Shown: one piece after another, positions 54,794 to 64,000 of the stretch
How positions within the stretch are numbered: position 1 is the stretch's first letter
Layout of the letters: every line of letters begins with the position of its first letter
Source of the DNA: Ustilago trichophora
Taxonomy: Eukaryota; Basidiomycota; Ustilaginomycetes; Ustilaginales; Ustilaginaceae
Reading direction: 5' to 3'
DNA: 64,000 nucleotides
NCBI GenBank assembly: GCA_900323505.1
Contig: OOIN01000031.1
Coordinates: forward strand, 186,001 to 250,000
Notes under the pieces: generated by a model
Databases searched by the model: none
What the model was told of the DNA's origin: nothing
What the model saw: only the letters and a program-made list of their open reading frames with translations
Made by a program: the position numbers and the translations under genes

Positions 54794-56108
54794 GACGAAC
54801 CAACAAAAGAGGCGTGAGAAAGCAAAGAAGGTTTCTAAAGCTTCTAGAGTTGATATAGTGATGATGTGATCTGATGGCCGGTGATGTAGATGATGTGGAA
54901 CGAATATGGCAAAAGAAGGACAAAAGATGGCGGTATATATCTCCCCGTCACTCCCTCTTCCATGAGAGATGCGAAGAAAGCGGGCAGAAATGCCTCAAAT
55001 CACATCACCATCCCTGCATTCAATACAACATCATCCAAGCAAGACCCTTTCAAAGTTGTCTACTGTCAATCACACCACCCATTTCCCCACCACAGTCAAA
55101 AATCAAACCCGCTGTACCACCAGCTATCCCATTCGGCACGTTCACAGCCCTATCCCCACCCGCCATCGGAGTACACTATCCTTCACACACATACACACAT
55201 GCACACACATATGCACTTCGGCTTGTGTATCAAAGGTACGAGTTGTCGCTTTTTGCTCGATCAAGCAAAGTTTTCCAGATTTGTGTGGGTATCGTACCCA
55301 CCAAAGATGAGCTTTACCCACATTTTTCCTATCCTAAGTTACTGCGTACCTTTGTTAAAACTGGGACTTTTGTCACTTGGAGAGCAATTCTAATCAATCA
55401 AAGACGATGGACCCACTAGACTCCCCCCACTCGGTCCCACTTTGCCCTGGCCTCGCATCAGTTTGTTCGGCATCGGCAGGCGAGTGGGAAACGCCTCCGT
55501 ATTCTTTTTCCTTTTTTTTGTCCGCAGCGGAAACAAAGTTCTGCGGACCGGTCTCAAGAGTAGGCGCTCAGAATGCGGGGTAAGCATAGACTTGCAGCAG
55601 CAGCAGCAAAGAAGAAGAGGAGTTATAAAAAAAATCTCCGAGGTGAAGCGAGGACGTGCCTTAAGCCGGACCGCCCATTCCATCAAACAGTAGCTTTGTT
55701 TCAAGCCAAAGCTAAAGCTTGAACGAAAGGTGAAACCGGCAGTGTTGGACAAGCACCAACAAAAAAATAATTTTAAAAACAAAAAAAAAGGAAAAGGAAA
55801 ATAAGGCCGTCGGTATCCCAACGTTGCGGTCCGGGGTGCAACACGCGGTCCGGAGCATGTCAAGGATACGAAGAGTTGAGCGGGACCTTTAGTACATGCA
55901 GTAAATGGCTGTGCTGGGTACTTTGATACTGGACAACAAGCGCGGATATGTACTGTAATCGACACAGGCATCTCCCTCAGCCATCGCATTGCCACACGCT
56001 CAAAGCAAGCAGAAGAAGGAAAGGTTGCGCGTTGCTATTGCAAGTAATAATAAAAAAAAAAAAAAAAAAAAAAGGTGCTGCTTATCATCATGGTACTGTA
56101 TGGTCGAG
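54794..56108. other. Intergenic region between the oxidase and alg10
   Basis: A 1.3 kb region with a CA-rich stretch (55185-55210), TACTGTA at 55951 and 56094, and an A22 run (56052-56073) just after the alg10 stop (poly-T on the coding strand). ORFs of up to 201 codons have no recognisable features. Confidence 0.55.
56052..56073. repeat. Homopolymer A22
   Basis: Uninterrupted run of 22 A on the plus strand, 36 bp past the stop of alg10. On the coding strand it would be a U-tract in the 3' untranslated region. Confidence 0.9.
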
Positions 56109-57998
56109 TCACCAGATGAATCGCATCGTAACTCCCTCACCTCTCGATTGATCAACTGCATCACGAGGCCATTCGAAGGATTTCCCGATGAACAAGGCCA
56201 GCGTGATTCCGTTGATCGCTGCATACAGAGCCAGCTCCAGGAGCAAGAATGTCCACCTTTCATCCCTTCCCTCCTTCCTAATCTCCGCTGTCTTTCCATC
56301 CTTCCCCGCCTTCACTTCCTCCTGTATTACCCCCTGCGGCTGACTGTAGATTCTCAGAATGATAAAAGGCAACAAATAGTACCTCACCTCAACCAGAGGC
56401 GTAGGCACTAACGTCGCCGCTGTCGCCAACCAAAACAGCACTCCGAACAACGCCCCTCTCCTGCTCAACGCTTTTGTCCAAGCGAACAATCCCACCGTGT
56501 ATGCCGGCACCATAGCATAGCGCAGCTCTATTTTCACTGATACTCCGGGAAGCTTGTAGGAGCTACGGAACGGTCGCCAAGCGTAAAATGTGTAGTGTCG
56601 ATTGTCGGCCAATAGAAAAGGGTGGTCAATTGTGTATCGATCCACGGCTAGGTAGAATGTGACGAGGGTCGTTGCTGTTATGATGAGGCTAGTGGGTGAG
56701 GCGAGCATTGAGTTGAGAATTGATTTGAAGCAGGAGATCATGGACTTGGTAAGGGTTGAGATGAATGTTTTGCGCTTGCCCTTGAACGAGGGTGAGTGTG
56801 TAGAGAGTGCAGATAGCAGGGGGAAGAAGCCAAAGAAGCAAGCAAAGGCGATGAAATATCCGATCTGAGGCAAGTGCAATCCAGCCTGGTGATTCGATTT
56901 GTCCCCCAGCACGATGCTCCCATTCCATCGTATGAACCATCCACATCCGACCAGCATCGGTATCAGCGGAGCAGCGTTGCGCACAACAACTTTCCAGAAC
57001 CTGCTCCTATCCCTCCCTAGTGCTGCCCCGAACACTTGCACCACCTCCCATATCAGCCCCGCATCTGCTGTAGAGCCGAGTGAGAGTTGAGAAAGCACCC
57101 CTTGACCGGCGCAAAACGCAACCCAAACAATGTTGGTCTGCCTCACTAGCACCGCCAGAATCGAACTGAGCATAATGAGCGCCTTGGTAAGCACCGACGA
57201 AGGAGATGAGGGGGAATCAAGATCGTTGTACAGCGTAAAGCATGCCAAGACTAACCAGATGGACGCCAGATCTGTGTAGTACAGGAAGCCAAAGAACCAG
57301 AGTGGAGGTAAAAAGGCAATGCTGGAGGCTACAGCCATGATGTAAGGGGTTGGTTCTTTGCGTTTTGGCGCTTGGAGGAGCAAAGATGATGCTGCTCCAA
57401 CTGGGTCTATGAGGGATGTATCGTCGATGAGAGCGGATATGGTAGGAGGGGCGATGTCGGGGAGATTGTCTTGTGAGCCATCGGGCGTTGGAGGTGCTTC
57501 GAGTTTGGCCTTTTGCTGCAGTCGTGCGATCTCGCTTCTTGGAATGGGCTTTGCTTTTGCTGGCATCTTGAAGGACTTGTTTGGAGAGATAGTTGAAAGA
57601 GCTTGGGAGGAGCGCTCCTCATTCTGCCTCAAAGTCCTCGCAATCAATACCGGTAGCGTGAGAAGCAGTACCAGATTGGTCCCCCTCAACCAGGCAACGT
57701 CGTCACATCTCCAGCCGGGTAACACTTTCGCCAGCCCCACCGAGATGGCATAAAGTCCAGGCGGAGTCGTCAACTTGCCATCATACTGTACATCTCTCAG
57801 CTTTGCCAGACTATGCGTAAATGACGAGAGAGGGGCGCTGAGAGCGGCGCAGAATCGCTGAGCCTGGGGAATGTGAAAGATTTCATCAATGTATGGTGTT
57901 GGTTGGGCGCGAGAGACTAGGCTCGAGGTCAATACGGTGATGGAAAGAAAGAGAAGCGTTGGAATATGCTGCGTCAGCGGTATCGGCGAGGACGACAT
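56109..57998 (-). CDS. alg10: Dolichyl-P-Glc alpha-1,2-glucosyltransferase Alg10 (Die2)
   Basis: ER-membrane GT-C glycosyltransferase adding the terminal glucose to the lipid-linked oligosaccharide used in N-glycosylation. It has 629 residues in one exon. Signatures: YIDEIFHIPQAQRFC (36-50, luminal loop with the DEIFHIPQ family motif), YDGKLTTPPGLYAI (72-85), and the C-terminal VEVRYYLLPFIILR. About a dozen hydrophobic segments are visible. A hydrophilic insert (about 125-205) between membrane segments carries a basic KMPAKAKPIPRSEIARLQQK stretch and is longer than in animal ALG10. One copy of the otherwise non-coding TACTGTA word falls inside this gene (57784). It is divergent from the mitochondrial carrier gene. 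Confidence 0.95.
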   Translation of the reverse strand: MSSSPIPLTQHIPTLLFLSITVLTSSLVSRAQPTPYIDEIFHIPQAQRFCAALSAPLSSFTHSLAKLRDVQYDGKLTTPPGLYAISVGLAKVLPGWRCDDVAWLRGTNLVLLLTLPVLIARTLRQNEERSSQALSTISPNKSFKMPAKAKPIPRSEIARLQQKAKLEAPPTPDGSQDNLPDIAPPTISALIDDTSLIDPVGAASSLLLQAPKRKEPTPYIMAVASSIAFLPPLWFFGFLYYTDLASIWLVLACFTLYNDLDSPSSPSSVLTKALIMLSSILAVLVRQTNIVWVAFCAGQGVLSQLSLGSTADAGLIWEVVQVFGAALGRDRSRFWKVVVRNAAPLIPMLVGCGWFIRWNGSIVLGDKSNHQAGLHLPQIGYFIAFACFFGFFPLLSALSTHSPSFKGKRKTFISTLTKSMISCFKSILNSMLASPTSLIITATTLVTFYLAVDRYTIDHPFLLADNRHYTFYAWRPFRSSYKLPGVSVKIELRYAMVPAYTVGLFAWTKALSRRGALFGVLFWLATAATLVPTPLVEVRYYLLPFIILRIYSQPQGVIQEEVKAGKDGKTAEIRKEGRDERWTFLLLELALYAAINGITLALFIGKSFEWPRDAVDQSRGEGVTMRFIW

Positions 57999-58361
57999 GG
58001 TGTAGTGGAGAAGGACGAGAAGGAGGAAGGAGTCCCGCTCGCTCCCTCCTTACTGCTGCGAAGAAGATGTGGGGAGAAGATGGTGGTTGGAGTGGAGAAA
58101 GGAGAGTGGTTTGTGCGCGGTGTACATACTGCACTGTAATAGTGACTGACATGAGAAATTTCGGAAAGCGGAGAATGTGTGCGAAAGGAATTTGTTGCTT
58201 AGGCGAGTCGAAGATCTTCTTTCCTCCACTGTGACTCTGCTAATCCTACTGTGTTGCAAGTAGGTCCCACCCTGCCCGTCCTTGATCACCATCAACACCA
58301 TCGCTATCCTTTCTCTCCTCCTTTGTACATTTCCATTTACCATTTACAAGAGAGGGCTAGG
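57999..58361. promoter_or_regulatory. Divergent promoter between alg10 and the mitochondrial carrier
   Basis: A 363-bp spacer. It contains a degenerate palindrome ACATACTGCACTGTAAT near 58122-58138, related to but not an exact TACWGTA site. The carrier frame is open from a GTG at 58251, but the first ATG is at 58362. Confidence 0.6.
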
Positions 58362-59504
58362 ATGTATACAACATCCTTCACCCCACACTGGGGAGGCACC
58401 CTCCTCCAACTCACCTCGCCCTCTTCCAGCTTGGCTTCCAACTCCTCCACCACCTCAATACCGACCTTACCACACTTAACTTCGGATCCCCCACCAAGTC
58501 CCAGTGCTCCACTGGCCCAATCGCCGCCTAAACCACCTTCCGAATCGGGAGCGTCAATAAAAGGTTTTGTCGGGGGCACAGTTTCCGGGCTCACCAAACT
58601 TCTCGTCGGACATCCTTTTGACACGCTCAAAGTCCGCATGCAATGTTCGCCTCACGGCACTTACACTGGTCCACTCGACTGTTTTCTTCAACTCGCACGT
58701 CGCGAATCTCTCTTGGGTCTTTACAAAGGAGCTACACCTCCAGCGCTCGGATGGGCGATTACCGATAGTGTACTCCTCGGCAGTCTCCACAATTACCGTC
58801 GCTTTTTCGCACGCATGACCAACCCCACCTTTGGCGAAGATGACGAAGTCCGAGGACTCGCCATTAAATATCACGCCCTTGCAGGACTCATGGCCGGCTG
58901 GACAAACAGCTTCGTCACCACCCCTGTAGAACTCGTGAAAGCCAAACTACAAATGCAAACCCAAAGAGTCTCTCTTCACCTCCCTGGTCAATCCACATCT
59001 TCAGAAATCATCAAAAAAGAATTTAGCGGCCCCCTCGACTGCGTCCGACAAATCATCGCCCAACGTGGAGTCCTCGGTCTCTGGCATGCTCTACCTGCAA
59101 CCCTCTTATTCAGATCTAGTTTCGCAGCCATGTTCGGAAGCTACGAATACTTTCAACGTCTATTCTCTTCTTGGAAAGGTACAAGTTGGGAATTAAGCCC
59201 AGGAACAATCACTTTTGTATCCGGAGGTTTAGGTGCAGAGGTCTTCTGGTTGACTGCTTTCCCAGCAGATGTCATCAAGAATAGAATGATGGCGGATAAC
59301 ATCAAAGATCCAAAATATAAAGATATCAAATCAGCTTGGTTGTCAGCCTGGAACAGTAGGGGACAACATGTTAAATGGTATAAAAAGGTAAGAGGAGTTT
59401 ATACAGGCTTTTTGCCATGTTTGTTAAGAGCTTTCCCTACAAATGCAGCGGCACTGTTTGCGTTTGAGACGGCAATGCGATTCATGGGCGCAGAAAAGGT
59501 TTAA
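58362..59504 (+). CDS. Mitochondrial carrier family (SLC25) transporter
   Basis: A 380-residue single-exon protein from ATG 58362. It has three Mito_carr repeats with the signature PX[DE]XX[KR]: HPFDTLKVRM at about 84-93, TPVELVKAKLQMQ in the middle, and FPADVIKNRMM in the third repeat; six membrane helices are expected. The first 60 residues are a Ser/Pro-rich extension, perhaps intermembrane-space exposed or a presequence. The substrate is not clear; the HPFDTLKVRMQ start is shared by carnitine, ornithine and Ymc-type carriers. Codon use changes within the gene: C-rich in the first half, AT-rich after about 59130. It is convergent with dot1. Confidence 0.9.
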   Translation: MYTTSFTPHWGGTLLQLTSPSSSLASNSSTTSIPTLPHLTSDPPPSPSAPLAQSPPKPPSESGASIKGFVGGTVSGLTKLLVGHPFDTLKVRMQCSPHGTYTGPLDCFLQLARRESLLGLYKGATPPALGWAITDSVLLGSLHNYRRFFARMTNPTFGEDDEVRGLAIKYHALAGLMAGWTNSFVTTPVELVKAKLQMQTQRVSLHLPGQSTSSEIIKKEFSGPLDCVRQIIAQRGVLGLWHALPATLLFRSSFAAMFGSYEYFQRLFSSWKGTSWELSPGTITFVSGGLGAEVFWLTAFPADVIKNRMMADNIKDPKYKDIKSAWLSAWNSRGQHVKWYKKVRGVYTGFLPCLLRAFPTNAAALFAFETAMRFMGAEKV

Positions 59505-59664
59505 GAATCAAACAAAGATCATGTATTTGTATACCCACAACACACACACAACTCTGCAATGACATCAGACTTTCAATCAGAAACACATGGCCCAGCCTGC
59601 GAAAGCTGTCCTGTGAATAGTGAGGTATGCCTTCTTTAGATCTAGCAAAGTGTAAAGAATAATG

Positions 59665-62085
59665 TTATACAAGGTCATCATCGTCCTCATCCTCATCATC
59701 GTCCTCGATCGCCGCCTTCCAACGTTTCCGCCTGACATCCTGTCCCACCATCAGATCGCTTCCCGCTGCGGTAGCCCCATCCTCACTTCCATCCCTCCCC
59801 CTTCCCCTCCCCCTCCCCTTTCCCCTCCTCGCCGAATTCGCCTCACTGTTGGCCAACTCCAAGAACTCCCTCACCAGACTTCTATCCACCGTTTGGATGT
59901 AGTACTTGCCTCCACCGTCTGCCCAACTTACGCATCCTGAAGTATACAGTCTTTCCGTCACCCTCAGAATCGCTAGAGGGCTACTCAGCGTCCTCTGCGT
60001 CAACCTGAAATCGGGAGGAACAAACGGTTTCAACGAAACAATCTGTGCTCCATCCGGTAGGTCCAAAAACAGCAACGAGAGATTCTCGTTTGTCTTGGGT
60101 AAAAATGCATAGTTGTTGACCAAAACCACATCCGCGCGTTTCAAAACATCTCTCACCCCCGTATGCTCGCCAAAATCACCCTGCCACGCTTCAACGGCGT
60201 CTGACCCGCGTAGACCCCACGCGGCCCATCGGAGCTGCGCTTCGGTGATCTGCTGCGAGGCAAGCGCAGCGGGAATGGGCATCATCTCGCATCCATAGGC
60301 TTCCGAGCCAGTTTGAAGGCTCGTTTGGATTAAAAGGTTGCCTACACCACTTCCCAAATCGACAAAGACTTTGTCGGGACCCAGGTTGGTGAGCTGGGCA
60401 ATCTCGGACATGAAGCGCGGTAGCAGCTCGCCATAGACGTTGTCGGAGAACGCTTGGTATCGGCCCAATTCTTCTACGCGAGGTCCGACGACTCGGGCAT
60501 AGACTTGATCTTGGATCAATCGCCAAATGCCCTCTGGGACACCGGTCGAGTGGCCCATCGACGAGATGTTGGTGGCGAGGGCACCAGAATCGCGCAAGAC
60601 GATGAGGGCAGAGTTGAACCGGGAGAGCGCACGCATGAAGAGTGGACCATCGCGACGGTTGCGTGCCTTTGTGAAGGAGCGAAGGATCGAGTCTGGATCG
60701 GTAGAGGAGGAAGTGGGGTTGGAAGAGTGGTCCGAGAAAAGGGATGATTCGGTGGGTGCTGGTGAGTCGAGACGAACAAGGGCGTTGTTGACGAGGACGG
60801 ATTTGGCTACTGATCCGCTCGCTGGTGCTGCAGCTGTACTGGTGCTGGCGGTGTGGGATGAGGGTGAGACGGGGGCAGTGTGGGAAATTCCATTGGCGTG
60901 TGGTTCGGGCGTCTTGGATCCTGCGTCTTGGCTGGTGGGGTCGGAGCCGACGAGTTCATCCCTGCGAGAGGCTTTGGAGCCTTCGCTGTCGAGCAGATCG
61001 GCCGACTTTGCGCGTGTGCCGTTGACGCCGTTCGTGTCAGCCAGGGCAGCAACGGTGTTAGAAGCAGCGCTGGTGGAGGCGGAAGCGCCGTTGGTAGCGC
61101 TAGGAAGAATCATACCGGCATTGTTGGAGACTTGCAAACTGTCGAGTGCACCAAATGCTTTACGTTGCTCCGGGGTCAAGTAGTGAGTGACAATGGCTCG
61201 AACGGTGGCAAGCAGCTCCATCAATGGATCGTACTCGTCGGCATCCTTGGGTACCAACAGCAAGAACTCTTCGGATGCACCTGGACCAGGATACTCGAGC
61301 ACGGCACGGGGAGCATCGCCAAGACCGTGAAAATAGGGACCATACGACTTGATGTTGCTGATGACAATGTCGGCGGATGAGATGGGCTTTTCTCGTTGCT
61401 CCTTTGCTTCTTGGGTCGCAGAAAAAGTGGTTGCGAGGATGTCTCGTGGAACCGTGTAATTGGGCAAAACCCCCTCGCGCCCAAGCTTTTGATAGCTATC
61501 TGTTGTCGGATGCGGGTCGACACTGGCGCGCTTAGACCCTCGTGGTGTAGATGGAGCACTGCTTCCCATGCGAGATGACCTGCCGTAGCCGCCAAACCCT
61601 TGATCATCATCCAGATCGTCGCTGTCCGAGTCCACGACCTTCTTGCGTGGTCTCTTTGGCTTTGGCTTTGCTGCACTCGAGGTTGAATGAGATGCCCTTT
61701 TGGACTTGGATGAAGACTTGACCGGTGCTCTGAGTTGCGCTTCAAGGCTGGTCTCGATCGACTTTTGACGCTGTGTAGCTAACCTCTCTTCGATGATGCG
61801 ACGACGCTTCTCTTCGGGCAGGGCATTCTTGGAATTATAGCCGGAGAGAGCAGCGATGGGGTCGCGAGGTTCGGTAGGTTTGGGTGGAGCGAGTTTCTTC
61901 TTGACGGTGGTGACGACTGTGACGGCGGGCGAGGCGATCTTTGTCTTTTTAAGTGGAGGTTGATTGGCAGTTGTGGAGGAAGAAGTGGATGGCGATGAAG
62001 TTGTGGCCGAGACGGTGCGCGTTGTTGAAGAAGTGGATGAGGACTTGGAGCCTGGTGGGGCTTTACCACCGAAGAAGTTGATCAT
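59665..62085 (-). CDS. dot1: Histone H3-K79 methyltransferase Dot1
   Basis: An 806-residue single-exon protein, ATG at 62085 (an in-frame TTG upstream at 62127 is not used). The N-terminal half is disordered and Ser/Lys-rich with nuclear-localisation-like KPKPKRPRKK. The DOT1 domain occupies the C-terminal part: YGELLPRFMSEI (D1 loop), SAM motif I VFVDLGSGVGN (573-583), GCEMMP, DVVLVNNYAF (catalytic NN at 657-658) and SLKPFVPP. After the domain comes a basic GRGRGRGRDG tail and a very acidic C-terminus. It methylates Lys79 of nucleosomal H3 and works in silencing and DNA damage control. The first residues are MINFFGGK. It is divergent from the CaMK gene, 1.2 kb away. Confidence 0.96.
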   Translation of the reverse strand: MINFFGGKAPPGSKSSSTSSTTRTVSATTSSPSTSSSTTANQPPLKKTKIASPAVTVVTTVKKKLAPPKPTEPRDPIAALSGYNSKNALPEEKRRRIIEERLATQRQKSIETSLEAQLRAPVKSSSKSKRASHSTSSAAKPKPKRPRKKVVDSDSDDLDDDQGFGGYGRSSRMGSSAPSTPRGSKRASVDPHPTTDSYQKLGREGVLPNYTVPRDILATTFSATQEAKEQREKPISSADIVISNIKSYGPYFHGLGDAPRAVLEYPGPGASEEFLLLVPKDADEYDPLMELLATVRAIVTHYLTPEQRKAFGALDSLQVSNNAGMILPSATNGASASTSAASNTVAALADTNGVNGTRAKSADLLDSEGSKASRRDELVGSDPTSQDAGSKTPEPHANGISHTAPVSPSSHTASTSTAAAPASGSVAKSVLVNNALVRLDSPAPTESSLFSDHSSNPTSSSTDPDSILRSFTKARNRRDGPLFMRALSRFNSALIVLRDSGALATNISSMGHSTGVPEGIWRLIQDQVYARVVGPRVEELGRYQAFSDNVYGELLPRFMSEIAQLTNLGPDKVFVDLGSGVGNLLIQTSLQTGSEAYGCEMMPIPAALASQQITEAQLRWAAWGLRGSDAVEAWQGDFGEHTGVRDVLKRADVVLVNNYAFLPKTNENLSLLFLDLPDGAQIVSLKPFVPPDFRLTQRTLSSPLAILRVTERLYTSGCVSWADGGGKYYIQTVDRSLVREFLELANSEANSARRGKGRGRGRGRDGSEDGATAAGSDLMVGQDVRRKRWKAAIEDDDEDEDDDDLV

Positions 62086-63287
62086 GATGGATGAGCACCG
62101 ATGACCAGATGGGACGAATGGGGCCAAGAGGTATGTTGTGGGTGGGCCCCTATCAGCAGCGGTAACACATGTGCGATTCTTGCTCCAATCTTCCTACTCA
62201 GTGTGAATCTGTGTGATGTGCGGCTTCCAGAGACGCTCCAAGGAGATGTAGGATATGAATAGTAGTACAAGTTGTGGGTGGAGGGTCGGATCCAAAAAGC
62301 CGAGAATGCCGAGCAGGGTCGGTGTGGGTGTAGTGCAGGTGAGATATGCTCGAGGAGGTATAGGTTCTAAAAGAAAGAAAGCGCGTATGATGTGTGCGTG
62401 GCGGATGATATTGTTACAGAATGCCGGATGGAGATGGTGGTGATGGAAGAAGGCTGAATATGCACAAACATGCAGACAAGAGCAATTGACAGGCCAACAC
62501 ACTTTTTCGGTCCAACACAGCAACACTCTTCTTTTCTCTCTCTCTTCTCTCGCTTTTCGACGCGCGCTCCGGCTTTGCATCAGTCAGAGAGTCTCAGGGT
62601 CGCACGACCTTTTTCCTCTTTTCTTCCGGAGCTGCAGCCATGATTTCTCGTGCGAGTCATTTTCAACGTGGGGCTATTTTGAGACTGTGCTCTTCTGCAC
62701 TGCATAGCTGCACAGGATTCGGAGCACAACTGCCCGCTCATTTTCGTTGCCTTTGAGCGGTGAGTTGATTCGGACTGTTCGAACCGACTCTGTCGTCGGA
62801 TGATAAACGATCGTCGAAGACATCAACCAGCAATACTTGGTATCAGGGGGAGGAGGTATGATGGTGGACAGTAGTGATAGCGAGAAAGAGAGAGAGAGAG
62901 CAGTCCAAATTTAGACTCGAATTTTGGAATCGACTGTGCCCGTGCACATTTTCCACGCTGCAGCAGCAACAACGACAGCAATAGCAAACAGCAACAACGT
63001 TTTACCATCAGTTGCAGCACAGCACAGCACAGCAGAGCCGAGAGCGCTAATCTTGACTCTTTTTTGGATCCCGCCTTTTGTTTCACGTCACCTTTCCGGT
63101 CCATTCCCAACTCTCTCTCTCACACACATCATTTCGCTTGCTTTTCTAGCCTCCTCTCCATCTAGCTTCCGTCCGTCGAGCTATCATCCCTTTCTCCGTC
63201 TCTCGAGAAAACACGCATCCGCGAATCTATTCTGCTACCAGCTCGGAACCTCCACACTCCACCACAAAGCTTCCTTTTCCGCATACC
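62086..63287. promoter_or_regulatory. Divergent region between dot1 and the CaMK gene
   Basis: A 1.2 kb spacer with GA-rich (62880-62900), CAG/CAA-rich (62958-63040) and CT/CA-rich (63110-63130) stretches upstream of the kinase. No gene and no TACWGTA site. Confidence 0.6.
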
Positions 63288-64000
63288 ATGGCCTCCGCAC
63301 AACCCCAAACCGTGCCTTGTGCCTACAAGACTGGTCGCACCCTCGGCCAGGGCACCTATGCCGTTGTCAAGGAAGCTGTCCACATCAAAACCGGTCAATA
63401 CTACGCATGCAAGGTCATCTCGAAAAAGCTCATGGAGGGACGCGAGCACATGGTCCGTAACGAAATCGCTGCTCTCAAGCGCGTCTCTCAAGGTCATCGA
63501 TCCATCGTCACCTTGGTCGACTATTTCGAGACCATGAACAATCTTTACCTCGTCACTGACCTGTGTGTTGGAGGAGAGTTGTTCGATCGGATCTGCGAGC
63601 GAGGCAGCTACTTTGAAAAAGATGCCGCCCATATCGTACGCACCATCACCGAGGCGGTTGTCTATCTCCACGATCAGGGAATTGTACACAGAGATCTTAA
63701 GCCCGAGAATCTTCTCTTCAGGGACAAGACCGAGGAGAGCGATCTTTTGATTGCCGATTTCGGTCTCTCCCGTGTGGTGGATGACGAAAAGATCACCGTA
63801 CTCTCCACCACCTGCGGTACACCGGGATACATGGCCCCTGAGATCTTTAAAAAGACAGGTCACGGTAAACCCGTCGATATGTGGGCCATTGGTGTCATCA
63901 CTTACTTTCTCCTCTGCGGATATACCCCTTTCGATCGCGAGACCACCATGGAAGAGATGCAAGCCATCATTAATGCAGATTACCGATTCGAACCAACCCA
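63288..64000 (+). CDS. Calcium/calmodulin-dependent protein kinase type I (partial)
   Basis: The 5' part of a kinase gene starting at ATG 63288 (context ATACCATGGCC) and open to the window end, 237 codons. The Ser/Thr kinase domain begins at once: glycine loop GRTLGQGTYAVV, catalytic K42 in YYACKVISKK, HRDLKPENLL (H134-R135-D136), DFGLSRV (D157), activation loop TTCGTPGYMAPE, and WAIGVITYFLLCGYTPF. The CaMKI group is supported by GGELFDRICERGSYFEKDAA and GYTPFDRET. The calmodulin-binding tail would lie beyond the window. The activation-loop Thr in STTC is the likely site for an upstream CaMKK-type kinase. Confidence 0.93.
   Translation, partial: MASAQPQTVPCAYKTGRTLGQGTYAVVKEAVHIKTGQYYACKVISKKLMEGREHMVRNEIAALKRVSQGHRSIVTLVDYFETMNNLYLVTDLCVGGELFDRICERGSYFEKDAAHIVRTITEAVVYLHDQGIVHRDLKPENLLFRDKTEESDLLIADFGLSRVVDDEKITVLSTTCGTPGYMAPEIFKKTGHGKPVDMWAIGVITYFLLCGYTPFDRETTMEEMQAIINADYRFEPT

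Noticed and set aside
1..64000. tRNA genes, CRISPR arrays, rRNA, retrotransposon LTRs
   Set aside because: I looked for tRNA A/B-box pairs, regularly spaced direct repeats and long terminal repeats with TG..CA ends and found none that hold up by eye.

Overview
The window looks like nuclear DNA of a basidiomycete smut fungus (Ustilaginales; Ustilago, Sporisorium or Pseudozyma-like). The evidence is compact single-exon or few-intron genes, short GT..AG introns with GTAAGT/GTATGT donors, GC-rich third codon positions, CT-rich leaders, and a full set of fungal housekeeping proteins. These include a Hook adaptor of the type studied as Hok1 in Ustilago maydis. There is no rDNA, CRISPR array, operon or recognisable transposon. 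The species cannot be fixed from the sequence.

Layout, left to right: a partial Tom1/HUWE1-type HECT ubiquitin ligase (-) is head-to-head with a cullin-4 (+). A 4 kb stretch without a convincing gene follows. Next come a secreted Rds1-like ferritin-fold protein (+), an MGST3-type MAPEG enzyme (-), a small unknown ORF (-), a large DUF1776/SDR-like protein (+), eIF5 (-), a peroxisomal Lon protease (+), an Rsc1/2-type chromatin remodeller subunit (+) and an Scd6/LSM14 decapping regulator (+). The middle holds a small membrane protein (-), GPI mannosyltransferase 2 (-), ARL5 (+), a METTL2/6-type tRNA m3C methyltransferase (+), TRAPP subunit Trs31 (-), a SIKE/FGFR1OP2-type STRIPAK protein (-) and Hook (+). 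The right end has inositol-3-phosphate synthase (+), a laccase-like multicopper oxidase (-), ALG10 (-), a mitochondrial carrier (+), Dot1 (-) and a partial CaMKI-type kinase (+).

The genes do not form a pathway cluster. Themes recur by chance or loose association: ubiquitin ligation (tom1, cul4), chromatin (rsc1, dot1), ER glycan and GPI donor synthesis (gpi18, alg10), and membrane traffic (arl5, trs31, hok1). Many starts needed correction to the first ATG, and several genes needed splicing: tom1, the MAPEG gene, scd6, arl5 and trs31.

The most unusual signal is non-coding. The 7-mer TACTGTA and its reverse complement TACAGTA recur in the longer intergenic regions and are almost absent from coding sequence (39 copies by my hand count, 38 outside the coding regions called here). 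Some copies form tandem arrays, inverted pairs or a 12-bp perfect palindrome. A coding-like exon without a visible partner (about 49002-49282) and a small conserved-looking ORF (14104-14484) are the best candidates for undescribed genes.
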